Positions 36,013 through 47,200 of a stretch of 64,000 bases of DNA are shown here, in pieces. Positions within the stretch are counted from its first letter, which is position 1; each line of letters opens with the position of its first letter. The position numbers and the translations under genes are program-made. The stretch comes from Seiridium cupressi (taxonomy: Eukaryota > Ascomycota > Sordariomycetes > Amphisphaeriales > Sporocadaceae), in assembly GCA_036674765.1 (NCBI GenBank), contig JARVKI010000084.1, positions 1 through 64,000 on the forward strand, read 5' to 3'. The notes under the pieces were generated by a model. The model saw only the letters and a list, made by a program, of their open reading frames with translations. It was not told the origin of the DNA and did no database searches.

Positions 36013-37695
36013 ACAGGCTGCCCTGGAGGATTGCAGCTACTGATCGGTCATGGAAGGTTTCATAGAAGGGGAGGGCTACAGAGGTAGAAGGCCAAGATGG
36101 TTGGGGTAGAATACGTATTCGCTCGTATAGAATCAGTATACTCTTTTCCTTCTCTTAATGGCCATGACACCTCAACTAGTCCCTGCTCGTCACCAGTAGT
36201 AGAGGATATTATCCACATTCTCTCATGCCCTGTAGAACGACCTCCCGGGTTTGTGGTCTACAAGATGCACTACGGAATCCAATGCGGCCAAGCTACATGC
36301 ACTTTGAACGAGAAACATGCGGGGGCCCAGAAGTTTCGAACGACCAAGTACAGCAGCGGAGTCCTGCGTCATCTAAGCCCAATAGTCTGTGTCCGATGCA
36401 CCGAGATGTCGCAGGTCGCAAGAGTCACACGGCTGTATCGGGCGATGCTACACAGATTTACGGTTCCGTGCATATATACCGACTCAGAAGACTAGTAAGA
36501 CCAGCGCTGACATGAGCCCAGCCATCATGGGGGGTCTGCAGATGCGCAACCGATAAATTTAAAGCATGTGTGATTTTTTGTAATGATTGAAAGTCGGACA
36601 GCAACAAGAGCCAGGCGTCATGCCTTACCAACGATCTAATATTGGCAGGCTCGTGAAGAGGAAACCGGCTTTTGAGGTACGATGGTAGATATCTCGAGAA
36701 GACGGATTGAAAGAGGATTGAAAGATGGTCGCATCTAGGACGAGCTTCACAAGCATAGGTACCTAGGGAGATACGCACCAGGGAAATGGAATATCGTGCA
36801 GTCACCCTTTCAAACACCTCCGCGCAGACGAAGATAGAACAACGTGTGGAAAGGGGCCACACGCCAGCTTACATGATACTTCAGGCAGCACCAATACACT
36901 GCCTCCATCTTACATTGATACATGTACTAAAAGCACAGCCCGTGACGGGTTGAAACGGCCCACTCGATTTAGTGCAGTTCCTTTATTTGCGGCACCGTGG
37001 AAGTGGCTGGTCAGGCTGGAAAAACTTGCAAGTGGAATGTGGGAACGAATCTCTGTAGAACCTTCTTTCTTGCTGGTAAACGAACAGAGCACAGCAGGAG
37101 TAAAATTGCATGATCTTTTCCATTTGCGGTAGCAACATACGTTCGCCAGCCAGTCAGCCAGTTAACCTTTCAACGGTGTACAAGTGCCAACTGACGACAC
37201 TAATAACTAGTGCTAGCCTAGCTTAGGGGCACCAACGAGATTTCTCCATCAATCGCTAAGCTCGTGACAAAATGGCGCTGTTGTATTAGAAATCCGACCC
37301 ATGAGGACCAAATTTGCGAAGGACCATCCAGGTAACCTTGATTGCTTATCATTCCGCATGCCTCCGATTTGAACCACAATGTAGAAAGTTCTCGTCCGCT
37401 CGCCAGCTCACCACGAACCACGAACCTTCCGACTTCACCCCGCGCCGCCGCGGAGATGACAGCTCCACGAGAATTACCGGAGGCCCGGGTGGGCCGATGT
37501 TTACTCACGCATTGCAGAGTCGGACGAGGAACCGGGATCCTTAGCCATTGTTGCGTGCACCGTTGAATTTTATATGGCTATTCTTTGGGTCCCGTGCATG
37601 GAGAAGCACAAGCGAATGCGTGTGATCATGTAAATTCTGGTGGTGCTTTCTCCGGTCGTCAGTAGCATCGCGACTTAACGGCATCTAAGCTCAAC
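36013..37695. other. Intergenic, about 1.7 kb
   Basis: A 132-codon frame at 36097-36495 has no motif and lies in the 3' flank of the trehalose gene. It is treated as chance. Nothing else was recognised before the flavohemoprotein promoter. Confidence 0.45.
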
Positions 37696-37705
37696 TATAT
37701 ATAAA
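37696..37705 (+). promoter_or_regulatory. TATA box of the flavohemoprotein gene
   Basis: TATATATAAA lies 126 bases upstream of the ATG at 37831, in a normal position for a strongly inducible fungal gene. NO-induced expression would be expected for this family but is not shown by the sequence. Confidence 0.55.
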
Positions 37706-37830
37706 CAGGCTGACAGGGTGCACCATATGGATGCAATACCACAGATAATTCAAGCTTATTGAAGACTTACTACCACCGCGAAACCAATACTTTTTTACTA
37801 TCATCACATTATAGAAGAACCCCCCACAAA

Positions 37831-39135
37831 ATGCTTGAGACAAGCCAGGCATCGGGTCCCGCCGCTTCACCCATCTCTCAGGCTGATGCACCAGTATCGA
37901 AACCCGTCTCTGCGCCGTTGACCCCTTCACAAATCGCCATCGTCAAGTCCACTGCCCCACTTCTCAAGGAGCATGGCGAGGAGATCGCTGCCCTTTTTTA
38001 CGGAAATATGCTCAAGGCCCACCCAGAGCTTCACAACATCTTCAACCAGACCGGGCAGCTCACTGGTGCCCAGCCACGCGCCCTAGCAGGAGCAGTGTTC
38101 GCCTATGCCAATTATATCGACGATCTCGGCAGGCTCCAGGCTCTCGTAGAGCGTATCGCGCACAAGCACGTGAGCCTTACTGTCCAGGCTGATCAATACG
38201 CCATCGTCGGGAAGCACCTCATTAAGGCAGTGGCAACGGTGCTAGGCGATGCCGTAACCCCCGACGTAGCTGACGCATGGACGGCAGCATATGCTGCGTT
38301 GGCCGACATCTTCATCGACCGCGAGAAGGAGCTCTATGCTGCACATGAACAATGGACGGGATGGCGGCCTTTCAAGATTCAGAAGAAAGTGATAGAGTCG
38401 ATTGAGATCACCAGTTTCTACCTTGTTCCCGAGGACGGAAAAGCTCTACCTCTCTTCAAGCCAGGGCAGTACATCAGCCTACATTTATTCATCCCTCAAC
38501 TCGGATATATGCAGCCACGGCAGTATTCTCTGGGCGATGCCCCTCGGAGCGACTATTATCGTATCAGCGTCAAGAAGGAATCCGGGAAAGTTACAAGCTT
38601 GCCGGGGCTGGTCTCCAATCTGCTCCACGAGAACTACAAGGAAGGTGATGTCGTGGAACTTACACACCCTACGGGAGACTTTCTCGACGATTCGGACCCA
38701 TCCGAGACGGCTCCCCTTGTATTGATCTCGGCTGGAGTAGGCATCACGCCAATGATCTCCATTCTCAATAATGCAGTTTCGGCCGGTTCGCAGAGGCCTG
38801 TCTCCTGGATCCATGGCACGCATAGTTCGGAGCTGCAGGCTTTTGGATCACATGTGCAGACCATCTGCGCCAAACACTCCAATGTCCAGGCCACCATCTT
38901 CAGGTCAACCGTCGCGGCTGCGGAGTCCAAGGGTGTCGATTACCACTTCGATGGGCGGGTGGATCTGAACAAGGTTGATCAAGCACGCTGTCTATTCCTA
39001 GACAACACAGCTGCAGAGTACTATATTTGTGGCCCCACAGCATTCATGCAAAGCATGCAGAGGTTTCTCATCGATGCTGCCGTGGACCAAGGAAGAATTC
39101 ATATGGAAGTCTTTGGTGTGGGTGACGGCAAATGA
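37831..39135 (+). CDS. fhbA: Flavohemoprotein, nitric oxide dioxygenase
   Basis: A single exon encodes 434 residues. The frame extends 72 bases upstream to another ATG, but the start at 37831 follows a C/A-rich leader (CCCCCCACAAAATG) and gives a normal N-terminus. Residues about 30-165 are the globin domain, with the proximal haem ligand His113 in AHKHVSL. The FAD-binding region has RQYSLGDAP near residue 229. The NAD(P)H-binding region has GVGITPMISIL near 302, and the terminal CGPTAFM is near 401. The enzyme oxidises NO to nitrate with O2 and NAD(P)H, protecting against external or self-made NO. No mitochondrial leader is evident with this start, so a cytosolic location is likely. The longer start would add a 24-residue basic extension. 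Confidence 0.95.
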   Translation: MLETSQASGPAASPISQADAPVSKPVSAPLTPSQIAIVKSTAPLLKEHGEEIAALFYGNMLKAHPELHNIFNQTGQLTGAQPRALAGAVFAYANYIDDLGRLQALVERIAHKHVSLTVQADQYAIVGKHLIKAVATVLGDAVTPDVADAWTAAYAALADIFIDREKELYAAHEQWTGWRPFKIQKKVIESIEITSFYLVPEDGKALPLFKPGQYISLHLFIPQLGYMQPRQYSLGDAPRSDYYRISVKKESGKVTSLPGLVSNLLHENYKEGDVVELTHPTGDFLDDSDPSETAPLVLISAGVGITPMISILNNAVSAGSQRPVSWIHGTHSSELQAFGSHVQTICAKHSNVQATIFRSTVAAAESKGVDYHFDGRVDLNKVDQARCLFLDNTAAEYYICGPTAFMQSMQRFLIDAAVDQGRIHMEVFGVGDGK

Positions 39136-41871
39136 TCGACCGGCCTTTGTCAATAACTTGCTTGGTATAATAGGGTGGCAAACTTCCGGAGTTTCTGGGG
39201 TTACGGTATCAAAACAGGATGTCACATACAATTATTTCAGACTATTTAGAGATATCATCAGCAATAAACTCAACTCCTACCTGGGAATGTGTCATTGCTC
39301 CTATCCTCACTCGCAGCGCGAATCAAAGACTCTCGCTAATCTCTAGTGTTAGCCATGCTGTATCTCTCACGTCGTGTGACATCCTTCTTCTTGCTCCCCT
39401 ACCCCAACAGACCCGGCCCGGCATTCCCGGGATGTCAATCGCTTGAGAATCGTATAGTGGTTGGATGCCCTTGCATGTCAGGCAGAAAGTGGTGCCCGCA
39501 TGAACTCCGCCTGCGCGACTATCGATTCTTACCGCATTCATCAGCGCCACCTCGTGGGCGAGCGCCTTGATCGCCACGATCGATTTGGCTATTTATCGGT
39601 TCCTGCTTGCCACGTTCTTGGCTGAGAAATTGAATGCGGCGTGACCCGATTTGAGGAACTACCTACCTAGGGACATACGCGCGCACATACATGCACAGAC
39701 ACGCCGATACTCCATCAGATAGGATCCTTGCTTACAAGGGGTCCTGGCCATATCTACGTAAGGCTATGATCCGTGTACAGTAACCACACAGTCACCATTG
39801 GGCCTGATCCACACTTGGGAACTGCGAATGACGCGGAGAAGTGATTCGCCCTGCATCATTCCGGATTTCACGAAAACTGACTGGGCCATCATTTTCTTTT
39901 TGTTCCAACACCCTATTTGGTTTAGATAGTGTCTCGGAGTGCTCCGCACGGGACCATGTCGACCAAGGTTCTAGTGACACTGAGATTTATCGATATTCCC
40001 CTGGAAGCACCTAGATGACGCATGCGTTCATGGTCCGGGGCGCACCAGCTCTGCAAGAATGTATTGGCCTCCACCGGTTCCTTTTTCTGGAGGCCTGCAG
40101 CATTGTGAGCCGGACCATGTCAATAGGAACCGATAAGAAGTTGGGCCCGCTCAGCTGGAGGATGCGCACGCATGCGGGCGTCATGTCGGCATGGACTCCC
40201 ATCGCGGAAGAATCGGGCGTTTATGACTATCCAAGGCTGCTGACAGCCGCTGGCAGATAAAAAGGGTCATGTGAAAATTGGTGGGAGTTGATGCTTTTTG
40301 ATGACTACTGTCTACGTCCGTATCCTAAAAGGACTAAGGAAACTCTGCTGTAGGATGAACGAATATTTTAGCATGGTTTTCACATGGCGTCTACGCCACC
40401 CGCTAGGAAAGAAAACAGACCTTTACAACGGGCTGGATTGGCGCCTGTCAGAAACGTTACCGCACCACCACTCTGGCACGACTGACCGATTGGCGAATCG
40501 CAGCCGATTGATGAATGGCCGAAGAGCCCTGGGGCAGCACAACAGCCACTCCAGGGATGCATGCAGCTCGGGCACGGGCTTCCACTATACACCCTGGTAC
40601 TGGGCTGCAACACTTCAGATGACATGGGCACTCCAGGGGCGTCTTGCATTAGCTGGAGCAGGGGTACGGAGCTGTCACAGTGCTCTATTGGGAGAAAAAG
40701 AACAATCGATAAGTACAGAGCTGAAATACATACTCGTATCATACTATTGGCCTCACAGCTGATTAGCTCGGACCCTAGAAGGAAGATTCCGTGATGTGAT
40801 AGGTGCAAGCGCATGGTATTTCACAATATGCGCGGCGCGTCATCTCCAGCAGGCTCGCTCCACCATGGCGGGCGTTACCATCTCTCCGCTGTCGTACCAA
40901 ATCTTGCAGGTCCATCTGGTTTTTCCCCCATCTGATCTGTCAGCTATCCCGTTGTGATCCAGACGGGCTGGAAAAAGCATTTTGGTTAATTATTCGATCC
41001 AAACTTGGTATGCGGTTGTGGCTGACCCGAAACTCTCGACCCGCAAGTGGTGTGTGCTTCAGCTAGTGTCTAACCTTGATCTCTTGGGATACCAATAAGG
41101 TGATATACCAATGGGCTTCGATGGCGATTGGCTTTTGGCCAGACCGTTTGATGTGGGTGCGGCTAAGAGCACTGGTGCAATCGCAAGCTCGTACGTGTCG
41201 ATACGTATCGTACCGCCTGGGACCTGCAGGAGCGCCTTCGCCATGGTCCCGGGTAGTCAATTCGTTCCGTAGAAGCCATTCGAGTATATCTCGTCCAGAC
41301 TTCCGTCCTGCGTGCCGTACATCCTCTGTATGCCGCGCGCCGCAGCAATCCGCTCCTGTTCCGACTTGCAATATCCCCTGCTCCTGCTCGGCGATCCCAG
41401 GTCCAGGGTAGATGATCGACATCCAGGATAACCTGCAGGCGAACGGCCGCGGGCGAGGGCTGACCGTGTTGCCCGAAAGGTACTGAGCCCTGCCCAGAAG
41501 AGAAAGCGCCACTTCGTTGCGAGGATGAGAAGGAGGCTGGAAGTCATGGAGGGCACACCGAGGTCTGTGGTGTCCAACTTGTGAGATGCCATGGGCTGAA
41601 CTCACATGTGACATATCACAGACTTCTATTTGGAAAAATCTAGGCTGCTGGCTAATGGCTCTAAGCAGAAAGTCTGACAGATGGAGGTCACCACCTTACT
41701 GGCTTAGCCTGGCCTTGGAAAAAATTGGCTCCCACGGAAAGAGATTCCTCAGTCGGGATCCCAGTTGAGTTGATCGACTGTTCCACTACTGGTAACCTCC
41801 CCCACAAAACATGCCGTGTAACTCGCTAGTCTTCACTTGCGGGAAGCTGAGGAATCTGGTGCGACATGACC
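39136..41871. other. About 2.7 kb without a recognisable gene
   Basis: Several frames of 110-183 codons overlap between 41063 and 41614 on the minus strand, and others lie on both strands. None has a recognised motif, signal or splice structure. No transposon ends were seen. Confidence 0.45.
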
Positions 41872-42386
41872 ATGGCTAAACTTGGCCTCGTCGCATCATT
41901 TGTCGTCTTGCGGTTAGCATCTCACGGATGTCATCTGGTGGGCACGATGACGATAAGAGGCTAACTATTGTGTAGCCATTCCGAAAGTGAGACGGTCCGA
42001 GTCCACGTTAGTCCACCGGATTCTGCTGATGGGCTACCCGTACCGATCAGCCTTGCAACCACCTTCGGTAAGGAAATCCCGGATCAGGGAACGGACATGG
42101 GTGCCAGTGGTAGCTTCTGAATCGCAAGAGCAGCGCTTGATCCACCGCTCGTGTCGAAGTCTGGGGCCTTCGTTGCTGATATATCCCGGCAAGGGTTCCA
42201 GACCAATCAATGGCACCACCCTTGACTTTAGTATTGCCCTCCTTATATCGTCATGGTCCTGTCGTGTCTGAACTGAGGTAGGGATACACCTGGGAATGGG
42301 ATGCATACTTCGGCTTGGTGTTACTGACCAGCTGAGGACATACTTGACCCATGTCGCCGATCCTGCAGGCACACATGTCTTCAAGT
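41872..42386 (+). pseudogene. Possible decayed gene fragment, unrecognised
   Basis: An ATG at 41872 opens a hydrophobic signal-like segment (MAKLGLVASFVVLR). It can be spliced by a 70-base intron (GTTAGC donor, GGCTAAC branch, TGTAG acceptor at 41975) to a frame reading HSESETVRVHVSPPDSADG. That frame meets a TGA at 42118-42120, then resumes with IARAALDPPLVSKSGAFVAD until another stop. A further protein-like piece (RLGVTDQLRTYLTHVADPAG) ends in a TAG near 42386. The pieces read like coding sequence but no family was recognised. Either it is a broken gene for a small secreted protein or the introns are misread. Chance is not excluded. Confidence 0.2.
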
Positions 42387-42705
42387 AGCCTTCCAGCTAT
42401 CTGGCTCACAGCCACTACCGCCCTTGTGGAGTTGGTATGTACGTACTGGACTGGCTAATGTATGTCCGGTACAGCCCCCATTGCTCGGATGGGATGCCGT
42501 TCCTGACCATGTTGCGGGAAATGGAAGATCAGGCGGAACCTTGCAGCTCTATGCCGTAAATATAGTCGAGTCGCCTTCGGGCTTTTGGCTTGTGCTCCCT
42601 CCGTAAACCTATCGGAGATCTTGCATACAGCCTCAGCTTTAATCTGTGCCCTTCGATCGATTTAGTACTTCAAACTGGACCCTGCTATGGTGCTGATCCG
42701 ATGCC

Positions 42706-43384
42706 ATGACAGAGACGATACTTCGTAAGGCTTGTGACCGATGTCACGACCAAAAGCTGAGCTGCAAGCGTACCGGAGGCCTCGCCTGCGAGAGGTGTTC
42801 CAGGGCCGGGTATTCTTGCACTTCTAGTCCTTCGTTACGAAACCGCAACAGGCGGAGGCAATCCTATAGACAACGTACATCATCGAAACAATCCGTCTCT
42901 TTCAAAGAACTTAGACCTACACAATACGTCGCATGTACTGAGCGTAAGTCTAAGCCATGAACGCTGAAACGACTTTTGCTCATATTGAACAGCTTCCCAC
43001 GGTCCTTTGAGCATGGCTGTGTCGGTTCATGAACCACAACTACGGGGAAGCGGCATCTCCACGACGCCTCAGACTTACCCCGATTCTGTGTTTTCTCACC
43101 AACTACTCAACAATCCTTCCAGATCAGCCACTAACACGTGGGATTTCTTAGAGGACGCAGTACTGCTGGAAAGATCTGGAAGGCAGCAGCTAACACGATG
43201 CTCCGAGGTCGATGAAGTTGAATTGGGGTTAGGTTCGGCGGCAAACACATGGCATATGCCACCATTAGAAGCCCCTGTTAGTCGATCCATGCCGCCACGA
43301 CCTGCGGCTCACATGTACAGCGTTGAGCCGCAGTATTATGTAGACTATAGTGTCTTCGAAAGCGCCATGACAGCAAACCTCTAA
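42706..43384 (+). CDS. Short Zn2Cys6 transcription factor beside the PKS
   Basis: Exon 1 (42706-42943) and exon 2 (42993-43384) are separated by a 49-base intron (GTAAGT ... GAACAG). The product is 209 residues. Residues 10-38 form a complete zinc binuclear cluster, C-x2-C-x6-C-x7-C-x2-C-x6-C ([11 protein letters not shown] ... [11 protein letters not shown]). It is followed by a basic Arg-rich linker (RNRNRRRQ). The cluster resembles the AflR type used by pathway regulators. No fungal-specific middle homology region follows, and the rest is Ser/Pro/Glu-rich, possibly an activation region ([11 protein letters not shown]). It lies 861 bases upstream of the PKS on the same strand, so it is the likely pathway regulator; this is inferred from position. 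The protein is short for the class but is closed by normal ends. Confidence 0.8.
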
Positions 43385-44050
43385 GTCAACGAAATAAACA
43401 TTTCTAGAACACTCTTATCAATAAGATAGGCACCCAAGCAGTGCTCTTGCTTGTGGGCTGAATACGCCTTTCCTTGTGAAACGACCTGCCATTGTTTGCA
43501 AGAGCTTCTACTAGCAATGACTCGGGTAGCTGTGTGAGCTACTGATAACGAGACATGGACTGATCTTACGAGGGGCCCAGACTGGACACTCCAACGAACA
43601 CTGTGGAATGATAGGAAGTTAATCTTGGATTACGGGGAACATCAGAGCTTTTTAAACTCTCGGCTCCGGAAAGGTGGTCACACCAGGGCGAGAGGCTCCA
43701 ATCATGTAGAAGTAACGATTAGTTGTGCTTAGATGTAGATGCTGCCAAGGCCCCGCAGAGGCTGTTAGCTCTGATCTTGCTGACGAAGAGGCTGATAAAA
43801 TGCGTCAAACGGAGAAAGAAGACGTTCGAGCCTGTTCGGCCATGAAAATAACGCACGAAAACCCTCTAGCTACCAAAATCGGCGTTGAAAGGACGAATCA
43901 AGCGGAAGGATTACGTTTTCGAAGATGTCCTAATGTAGCGGCACATGATGTCTGATTCAGCTTCGGCGTTGACAAGCGAATCAAGGATGTCCCGGGACAA
44001 TGGAATCAAATAGTGAGGTCTGAATGGTATCATGTACGGCCAGCTACGCC
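43385..44050. other. Intergenic between regulator and PKS
   Basis: A 76-codon frame at 43725-43955 has no motif. The stretch is the likely upstream control region of the PKS. Its promoter-proximal palindrome and TATA-like element are listed separately. Confidence 0.45.
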
Positions 44051-44065
44051 ATCGAATGCTTCGAT
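44051..44065. promoter_or_regulatory. 15-base palindrome, candidate Zn2Cys6 operator
   Basis: ATCGAA-TGC-TTCGAT is a perfect 6+3+6 inverted repeat about 185 bases upstream of the PKS ATG and directly against the TATA-like tract. Zn2Cys6 proteins commonly bind spaced inverted repeats containing CG, often as dimers. Binding by the neighbouring regulator is an inference. Confidence 0.4.
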
Positions 44066-44074
44066 ATATATATA
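44065..44074 (+). promoter_or_regulatory. TATA-like element of the PKS
   Basis: A TATATATATA tract lies about 172 bases upstream of the PKS start. It is the only strong TATA-like element in the gap between regulator and PKS. Confidence 0.45.
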
Positions 44075-44245
44075 CCTGTAGCACGGCATGAAAGATATTC
44101 GACGCAGGTCTCACATACTAGGGCCCCCTATCTCTGCATCACTGCTACACCCCGACATTATTGGTCACTGGAATCACCTCCTTTGTAAAATAGCGCCATC
44201 CAATTTACAGCCACAGCTTTCTGTTGCTAGACGTCCCCGCGCAAT

Positions 44246-47200
44246 ATGTATAAGAAGTCAGAGTTAGAGCCGATCGCCATTATCGGAAGCAGCTGTCGGT
44301 TTGCTGGACAAGCGACATCACCTTCCAAGTTATGGCAGGTCTTGGCCAACCCATCCGATCTCTCGAAAGAGGTCCCCTCGAATAGATTTAACGCGCAAGC
44401 ATTTTACCATGAAGACGGAGAGCACCATGGCACAACAAACTCGATCAAAGCCTATTGGCTTGAACAAGACCACCGCGTCTTCGATGCCAGCTTCTTCAAT
44501 ATCACACCTAAGGAGGCCGAGGCCATCGATCCCCAGCAAAGGCTTCTTCTTGAAGTTGTTTACGAGGCAATGGAAGCTGCAGGATTCACGCTGAACATGT
44601 ATTCCGGAAAGAACGTTGGAGTCTTTGCCGGAGTCATGACGGCCGATTACGACACCCTATCCCAACGGGACGAATTATCTGCCAGTCAATACTATGCTAC
44701 CGGAAACGCCCGTTCCATCATATCGAATCGAGTGTCCTACTTCTTCAACTTTCGGGGGCCATCCATGACCATCGATACCGCATGCAGCTCTTCGCTGGTG
44801 GCATTGCATCAAGCCGTTCTCAGTCTGCGCTCAGGCGAGATCCCTATGGCCTGTGTCACGGGTGTCAACCTCATGATTACCCCTGAACAGTTTATAGTGG
44901 AGTCAAGCCTACACATGTTAAGCCCTACAGGGAAGAGCAGGATGTGGGACCAAAGTGCTGATGGGTATGCGCGCGGCGAGGGAGTGGCTGCAATCTTCTT
45001 GAAGCCTCTTTCACTTGCCTTACACGACGGAGATGATGTGCTGGGCATCATTCGGCAAACAGGAGTGAATTCTGATGGCCGCACACCAGGAATCACCATG
45101 CCCAACCCAGATGCACAAGCATCTTTGATCAGGAGCACGTACCGCACATCAGGATTGGATCCCCAGAAACCTGAAGATCGATGTCAATATTTCGAGGCGC
45201 ATGGGACCGGCACACAAGCTGGCGATCCACGGGAGGCTCAGGCAATCCATGAAGCTTTCTTTGGGTCGGTTTCCCCGGGCGAGTCTGACACGAAGCTGCT
45301 CGTGGGCTCCGTCAAGACAGTCATCGGCCACACCGAGGGAGCAGCTGGTTTGGCCGGTGTGTTAAAGGTCCTACTAGCTATGAAGAACGGGAAGGTACCC
45401 CCCAACCTTCACTTAGACAATCTGAACCCCACGGTTCAACCTTTCTATCACAACCTCGAGATTCCAACGTCTCTGGTAGCGTGGCCGGAACCACCTCATG
45501 GCCAGCCGAGAAGAGCAAGCGTCAACTCCTTTGGATTTGGCGGGACAAACTCCCATGCCATCGTCGAAGCCTATGTGCCGGAAATCCACGATTCCGTTGT
45601 TGCAAACTTTTCAGACCTTCCTAGGAGACAAGCCTTACACGAAATAACTCCGAACCAAACTTCCCGTATGGCAATTTCACCTACCAGTCTTCCCTTGTTG
45701 ATGTCAGCATCTTCGCAAAAGTCATTGAGAGGAATTATCCACACATGGAGGAGCTGCCTTGCGGAAAACCCTAGGGCTTCACTGCAGCAGCTCGCGTGGA
45801 GTCTATGTCGCCACCGCACTGCTCTGCCATACAAGGTCTCCGTCGCAGCATCATCAAAGACTGATGCCATAAAAATATTGGACGCGATGCTGGAGTCCGC
45901 CTCAGAAAATGCTGAGTTGGGTGTTCGATCTAGTACCACGACTAAAAAGCCACGCATTCTGGGTATCTTCACCGGCCAGGGTGCTCAGTGGCCGTCAATG
46001 TCGCGTCAACTTCTGTTATCCAACCAGAGATATCGTGACACCATACATCAGCTTGATCAAATCTTGCAACAATCACCGGATCCCCCATCTTGGAGCCTTG
46101 AGGGGCAGATCATGGCTGAAGGGACAGAGACCAGGATTCACGAAGCACAGGTATCGCAGCCGCTTTGTACAGCACTACAGATAGGTCTAGTCGACCTTCT
46201 GAAGAGTCTTGGTATCACGTTTCAGGCAGTTGTCGGTCACTCATCTGGTGAAATTGCAGCTGCCTATGCGGCAGGAAGGCTCTCAGCAAGGGATGCCATG
46301 CTGATCTCATATTACCGTGGTCTACATGCCCACCTCGCCGGCGGCGAGGATGGACAGAAAGGCGCGATGATGGCTGCAGGTATGTCGGAGAGCGAAGCTT
46401 TGGGATTCTGTCGCGATCCGGTTTTTCAAGGCAAGATCTGCGTGGCAGCTAGCAACGCCCCGGCAAGCGTTACTCTATCGGGAGACATGCAGATGATTCA
46501 GCTGGCTAAGGAGAAGTTGACAAAGCAAGCACGCTTCGCGAGGCTTCTGCAAGTCGACACTGCTTACCATTCACCTCACATGACCGGCCCAGCAGTTGCA
46601 TACACTGAGGCGCTCCAAAAGTGTGGCATCTCTCCCTTGGCAGGGGACGACCAAGTCCAGTGGGTCTCGAGTGTGTATGGCTTCAGTCAGAACAGCGAGA
46701 AAGATCTCGCGTCAGGGTACTGGAAAGATAATATGGTTTATGCCGTACAGTTTTTCGATGCAGTCCAGAGTGCACTCTCAGACTTTGGGCCCTTTGATTG
46801 CGCGCTCGAGGTTGGCCCACACCCGGCCCTCAAGGGCCCTGCTACGCAGACTGCCAAAGCTGTACTAGGTGCTCCTGTGCCATATTATGGCTTATTGGAA
46901 AGATCAAAGGACGATAGTCTAGCATTATCGGAGTTCCTAGGCTCCATATGGTGCCAGCTCGGCCCTTCTGCTTTGGATATTGAACAATACGTTCTCCAGT
47001 CGTCCGACCCATCACTTGTGGATAACCGACTAGTCGACCTGCCATCATATCAATGGGACCACTCTCAGATCCATTATAGAGAGTCACGAATCTCACGTCA
47101 GTATCACTTCAAGCACGCTGCCCCCCATGAACTCCTCGGTGCACGAACTCGTGACGACAATGAGTTCGAGCTTCGATGGCGCAACATCCTAAGGCCAGAC

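Noticed and set aside
36097..36495. 132-codon frame after the trehalose gene
   Set aside because: It sits in the 3' flank with no motif and no credible start context.
41063..41614. 183-codon and 111-codon overlapping minus-strand frames, one with a short hydrophobic stretch
   Set aside because: A faint transporter-like impression could not be supported by any motif, and the two frames compete for the same DNA.
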